21,086 bases of DNA, taken from the IMG/VR virus record IMGVR_UViG_3300030382_003503, positions 1-21,086 of that record; one strand, 5' to 3'. The notes under the pieces are model-generated. The model had not been told where the DNA came from, made no database searches, and saw nothing but the letters and a program-made list of their open reading frames with translations. Both the position numbers and the translations under genes were made by a program. This document shows, one piece after another, positions 19,439 to 21,086 of the stretch (positions within the stretch are counted from its first letter, which is position 1; each line of letters begins with the position of its first letter). This DNA is from a virus.

Positions 19439-20124
19439 TGGGATCGAAAAAACAGAAGACGACTAGCACGCAGAAGACCACTCCGGTCTATGCTGGCCGG
19501 TTGGAGGGGGCGGCTAATAGCCTGGACTCCACCTATGACAACCGCGCCCCCAAGATTGGCGAGTTCTCCGACAACATGCTTGGCGTCAGCAATGACCTGC
19601 TGGGCAAGTATTACGCGGGCGACCCTGCCGTTGGCGCGGCCAATGACTGGGTGACGAACACGCTAGGCGCGGACAGTGCGAGCAACCCGTATCTTGACGA
19701 TATGGTCGGCATGTCAAACGACAACGTGCGCAACCAGATGCAGGCGCAGATGGGCACGCGGGGGCTGACCGGATCGAGCGACTACTACGGGCTTATCTCG
19801 AAGGGCCTTGCCGAGAACGAAACCGGCCTGCGGTATAACGACTATAACAACCGCGAGCAGATGAAGCTACAGGCTGCGGGCATGGCCCCCGGCATTTCGG
19901 CGGCGCAGTATCAGCCGCTTGCCGCTGCGATGGAAGCTGGCCAGACCGGCGCGATGCTCCCGCTACAGGCTGAACTGGCGCGGGCTGCGGGCGTGGGTAG
20001 CTTGCTTGGCCCCTACACGAACAGCAGCGGCACACAGACCACTAAGCAAAGCGGCGGGCTATTCGGCTCAATCCTTGGCTCGGCTCTGGGCGGTTGGGCT
20101 TCTGGCGGCTTCGGGGGTATTTAA
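19438..20124 (+). CDS. Probable internal virion / DNA ejection protein
   Basis: 228 aa, beginning MGSKKQKTTSTQKTTPVYAGRLEGAANSLDSTYD, a form seen in proteins encoded just before the peptidase or large ejection protein in P22/N4-like phages. Further parts are helical and Gln/Ala/Gly-rich (MQAQMGTRGLTGSSDYYGLISKGLAENE, AAQYQPLAAAMEAGQTGAMLPLQAELARAAGVGSLLGPY), with a glycine-rich, weakly hydrophobic C-terminus (LFGSILGSALGGWASGGFGGI) that could insert in membranes. Ejection role is inferred from position and composition. It is followed after three bases by the next gene. Confidence 0.66.
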   Translation: MGSKKQKTTSTQKTTPVYAGRLEGAANSLDSTYDNRAPKIGEFSDNMLGVSNDLLGKYYAGDPAVGAANDWVTNTLGADSASNPYLDDMVGMSNDNVRNQMQAQMGTRGLTGSSDYYGLISKGLAENETGLRYNDYNNREQMKLQAAGMAPGISAAQYQPLAAAMEAGQTGAMLPLQAELARAAGVGSLLGPYTNSSGTQTTKQSGGLFGSILGSALGGWASGGFGGI

Positions 20125-20127
20125 ACG

Positions 20128-20727
20128 ATGGCTATTGGAATGAAGCCGCGCAAGAAGGGGCTGTTCGGGCGAAATGTCCCGTTCCCCGCGACACCGGGCA
20201 TCGGTGACGGCATGGACCAGATGCCGACCGGTGTTGACCCTGCCCCCGGTCTTGGGATGCGCAGCGCAGCGCCTGAGCCTGAAAAACCGGGCTTCCTCGG
20301 ACAAGGCGGCGTTGGGCGTGCGATCATCGGCAACGTGGCGGATGCAATTAGCCAGCACTACGGCGGGATGCCGGTTTATGCGCAGGGCATGGCTGAGCGC
20401 CAGCGCGAGGAACAGGCTCGCCAGCAGGCAGCGGCCAAGATGCGCGAAAAGGCTATGGAAGACGCGCAGTGGTATAGGCGGGAGAACTGGAAGCGTGAGA
20501 ACTCCAGCACCGCCATGCAGCAGAACTACGAGTATCTGCGCCAGATCGACCCTGAGGCTGCGGAAAGCTACCTCAAGCGCCAGACCGACCCCATCCAGTG
20601 GATCACCGGCCCCGATGGCGTCCCCCGCCCTTATGGTGTTGGGCAAGCGAACCGCCCCGCCGTTGGTTCCGTGATGGCCGACCCTCGCAAGGGAGGCGCT
20701 AGCAGCAATGCTAGCGGCGGGTTTTGA
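20128..20727 (+). CDS. Probable internal virion / DNA ejection protein
   Basis: 199 aa, beginning MAIGMKPRKKGLFGRNVPFPATPGIGDGMDQMPTG. A basic N-terminus is followed by a Gly/Pro-rich segment, a Gly/Ala helix (GGVGRAIIGNVADAISQHYGGMPVYAQGMA), and a long charged helix (ERQREEQARQQAAAKMREKAMEDAQWYRRENWKREN) that may coil. The remainder (RQIDPEAAESYLKRQTDPIQWITGPDGVPRPYG) is a motif common to phage internal proteins. The C-terminal 20 bases overlap the peptidase gene. Precise role unknown. Confidence 0.65.
   Translation: MAIGMKPRKKGLFGRNVPFPATPGIGDGMDQMPTGVDPAPGLGMRSAAPEPEKPGFLGQGGVGRAIIGNVADAISQHYGGMPVYAQGMAERQREEQARQQAAAKMREKAMEDAQWYRRENWKRENSSTAMQQNYEYLRQIDPEAAESYLKRQTDPIQWITGPDGVPRPYGVGQANRPAVGSVMADPRKGGASSNASGGF
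20697..20716 (+). promoter_or_regulatory. Hairpin at the start of the peptidase gene
   Basis: CGCTAGC (20697-20703) pairs perfectly with GCTAGCG (20710-20716) around AGCAAT. GGGAGG (20691-20696), the probable ribosome site, lies directly upstream, and the start codon ATG (20708-20710) spans the loop and the 3' arm. Folding could bring the ribosome site near the start codon or hide it. Function is speculative. Confidence 0.35.
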
Positions 20728-21043
20728 CGCACAATTCAGCCCGATGGGGTGGGCGCAAGAGCAAGGCTTCAAGCCTACCAGCGGCTTCCGCACACAGGCT
20801 CATCAAGACGCGCTCAGGCGGCAGGGCATGACGAAGACACGACATAGCTCGCATACACGCGGGGACGCGCTGGACTTCGCCGTTCCGCAGGGCATGACCA
20901 AGCAACAGGCCATCGAAATGGTGAGGCGTCAATATCCCGGCGCAAAAGCCATTCCGAGCAACGGCAATTCAATTCACGTTACGTTTCCCGGTTGGAACAA
21001 CGCACCGGACGTAAGCGGCTCGCGCCGTAGGTATGGGGGCTAA
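20708..21043 (+). CDS. M15-type peptidase (endolysin-like or virion-associated)
   Basis: 111 aa. SSHTRGDALDF (47-57) is the SxHxxGxAxD zinc motif of M15 peptidases, with H49 and D56 as ligands, and IHV (H90) is the third. KPTSGFRTQAHQDALRRQG is the usual strand-helix segment preceding it. Enzymes of this type cut the peptide stem of peptidoglycan. Because it sits among internal virion genes, not beside a holin, it may open the cell wall on DNA entry; an endolysin remains possible. The start at 20708 overlaps the previous gene by 20 bases with GGGAGG 11 bases upstream. An internal ATG at 20744 is a possible alternative. Confidence 0.82.
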   Translation: MLAAGFDAQFSPMGWAQEQGFKPTSGFRTQAHQDALRRQGMTKTRHSSHTRGDALDFAVPQGMTKQQAIEMVRRQYPGAKAIPSNGNSIHVTFPGWNNAPDVSGSRRRYGG

Positions 21044-21046
21044 TAC

Positions 21047-21086
21047 ATGGCAGGCGAAACCTTCACTCAGGACGGCGTGGTTTACG
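21047..21086 (+). CDS. Start of a gene cut by the window edge
   Basis: Only 13 codons are visible, beginning MAGETFTQDGVVY. GGGGGC lies upstream of ATG 21047, three bases after the previous stop. Too short to assign; in this position a large ejection or tail protein is expected. Confidence 0.55.
   Translation, partial: MAGETFTQDGVVY

Overview
The window is a stretch of a tailed-phage genome or prophage. It carries a packaging, head and tail-adaptor series of the P22 / SU10 type (small and large terminase, 693-aa portal, acidic scaffold, SU10-like major capsid, adaptor, nozzle-like protein), so the virion is probably a podovirus. GC-rich coding sequence, the style of the replication and hypothetical genes, and an alphaproteobacterial flavour in a 16S-like RNA segment suggest an alphaproteobacterial host, possibly Sphingomonadales. 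The host is an inference. No integrase, holin or tail-spike gene lies inside the window, so the lifestyle is open.

Left arm (1-2357, minus strand): a tightly overlapped leftward operon runs from a probable promoter at 2381-2409 through three small proteins of unknown function to a DEDD-type 3'-5' exonuclease, a Rad52-like annealing protein and an SSB cut by the window edge. This is a recombination and DNA-metabolism module.

Central early region (2493-7533, plus strand): a Cro-like regulator, a small membrane protein, a protein with only the DnaA DNA-binding domain, a VRR-NUC nuclease, a replication protein with an embedded T5orf172 (GIY-YIG-like) domain and an origin-like repeat/palindrome cluster in its gene, an HNH-AP2 endonuclease, a 40-aa RMF-like protein, a zinc-ribbon protein, a Dam-family adenine methyltransferase, and a basic AT-hook-like protein in the position where lambdoid phages carry the late regulator.

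Central non-coding region (7530-7873): a consensus -35 with an extended -10 is followed by about 225 nt that fold by long complementary pairings into a closed multi-branched RNA. One arm contains a 35-nt segment nearly identical to the helix 11 region of 16S rRNA. The order 'late-regulator position, promoter, structured RNA, late genes' resembles lambda Q-pR'-6S RNA. This is the most unusual part of the window.

Minus-strand insert (8073-8797): four small overlapped genes ending in an XRE-type repressor are read against the late genes from a promoter whose spacer holds one 13-bp palindrome, with a second copy 35 bp downstream. This looks like an autoregulated switch.

Late region (9063-21086, plus strand): two small unknowns and a free-standing GIY-YIG endonuclease are followed by terminase, portal, scaffold, capsid, adaptor and nozzle-like genes, small tail-associated proteins, two likely ejection or internal virion proteins, an M15-type peptidase and the start of one more gene. 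Most neighbours overlap by 1-26 bases. The main gaps, before scaffold and before capsid, contain related hairpin leaders, and a terminator-like hairpin follows the capsid gene.
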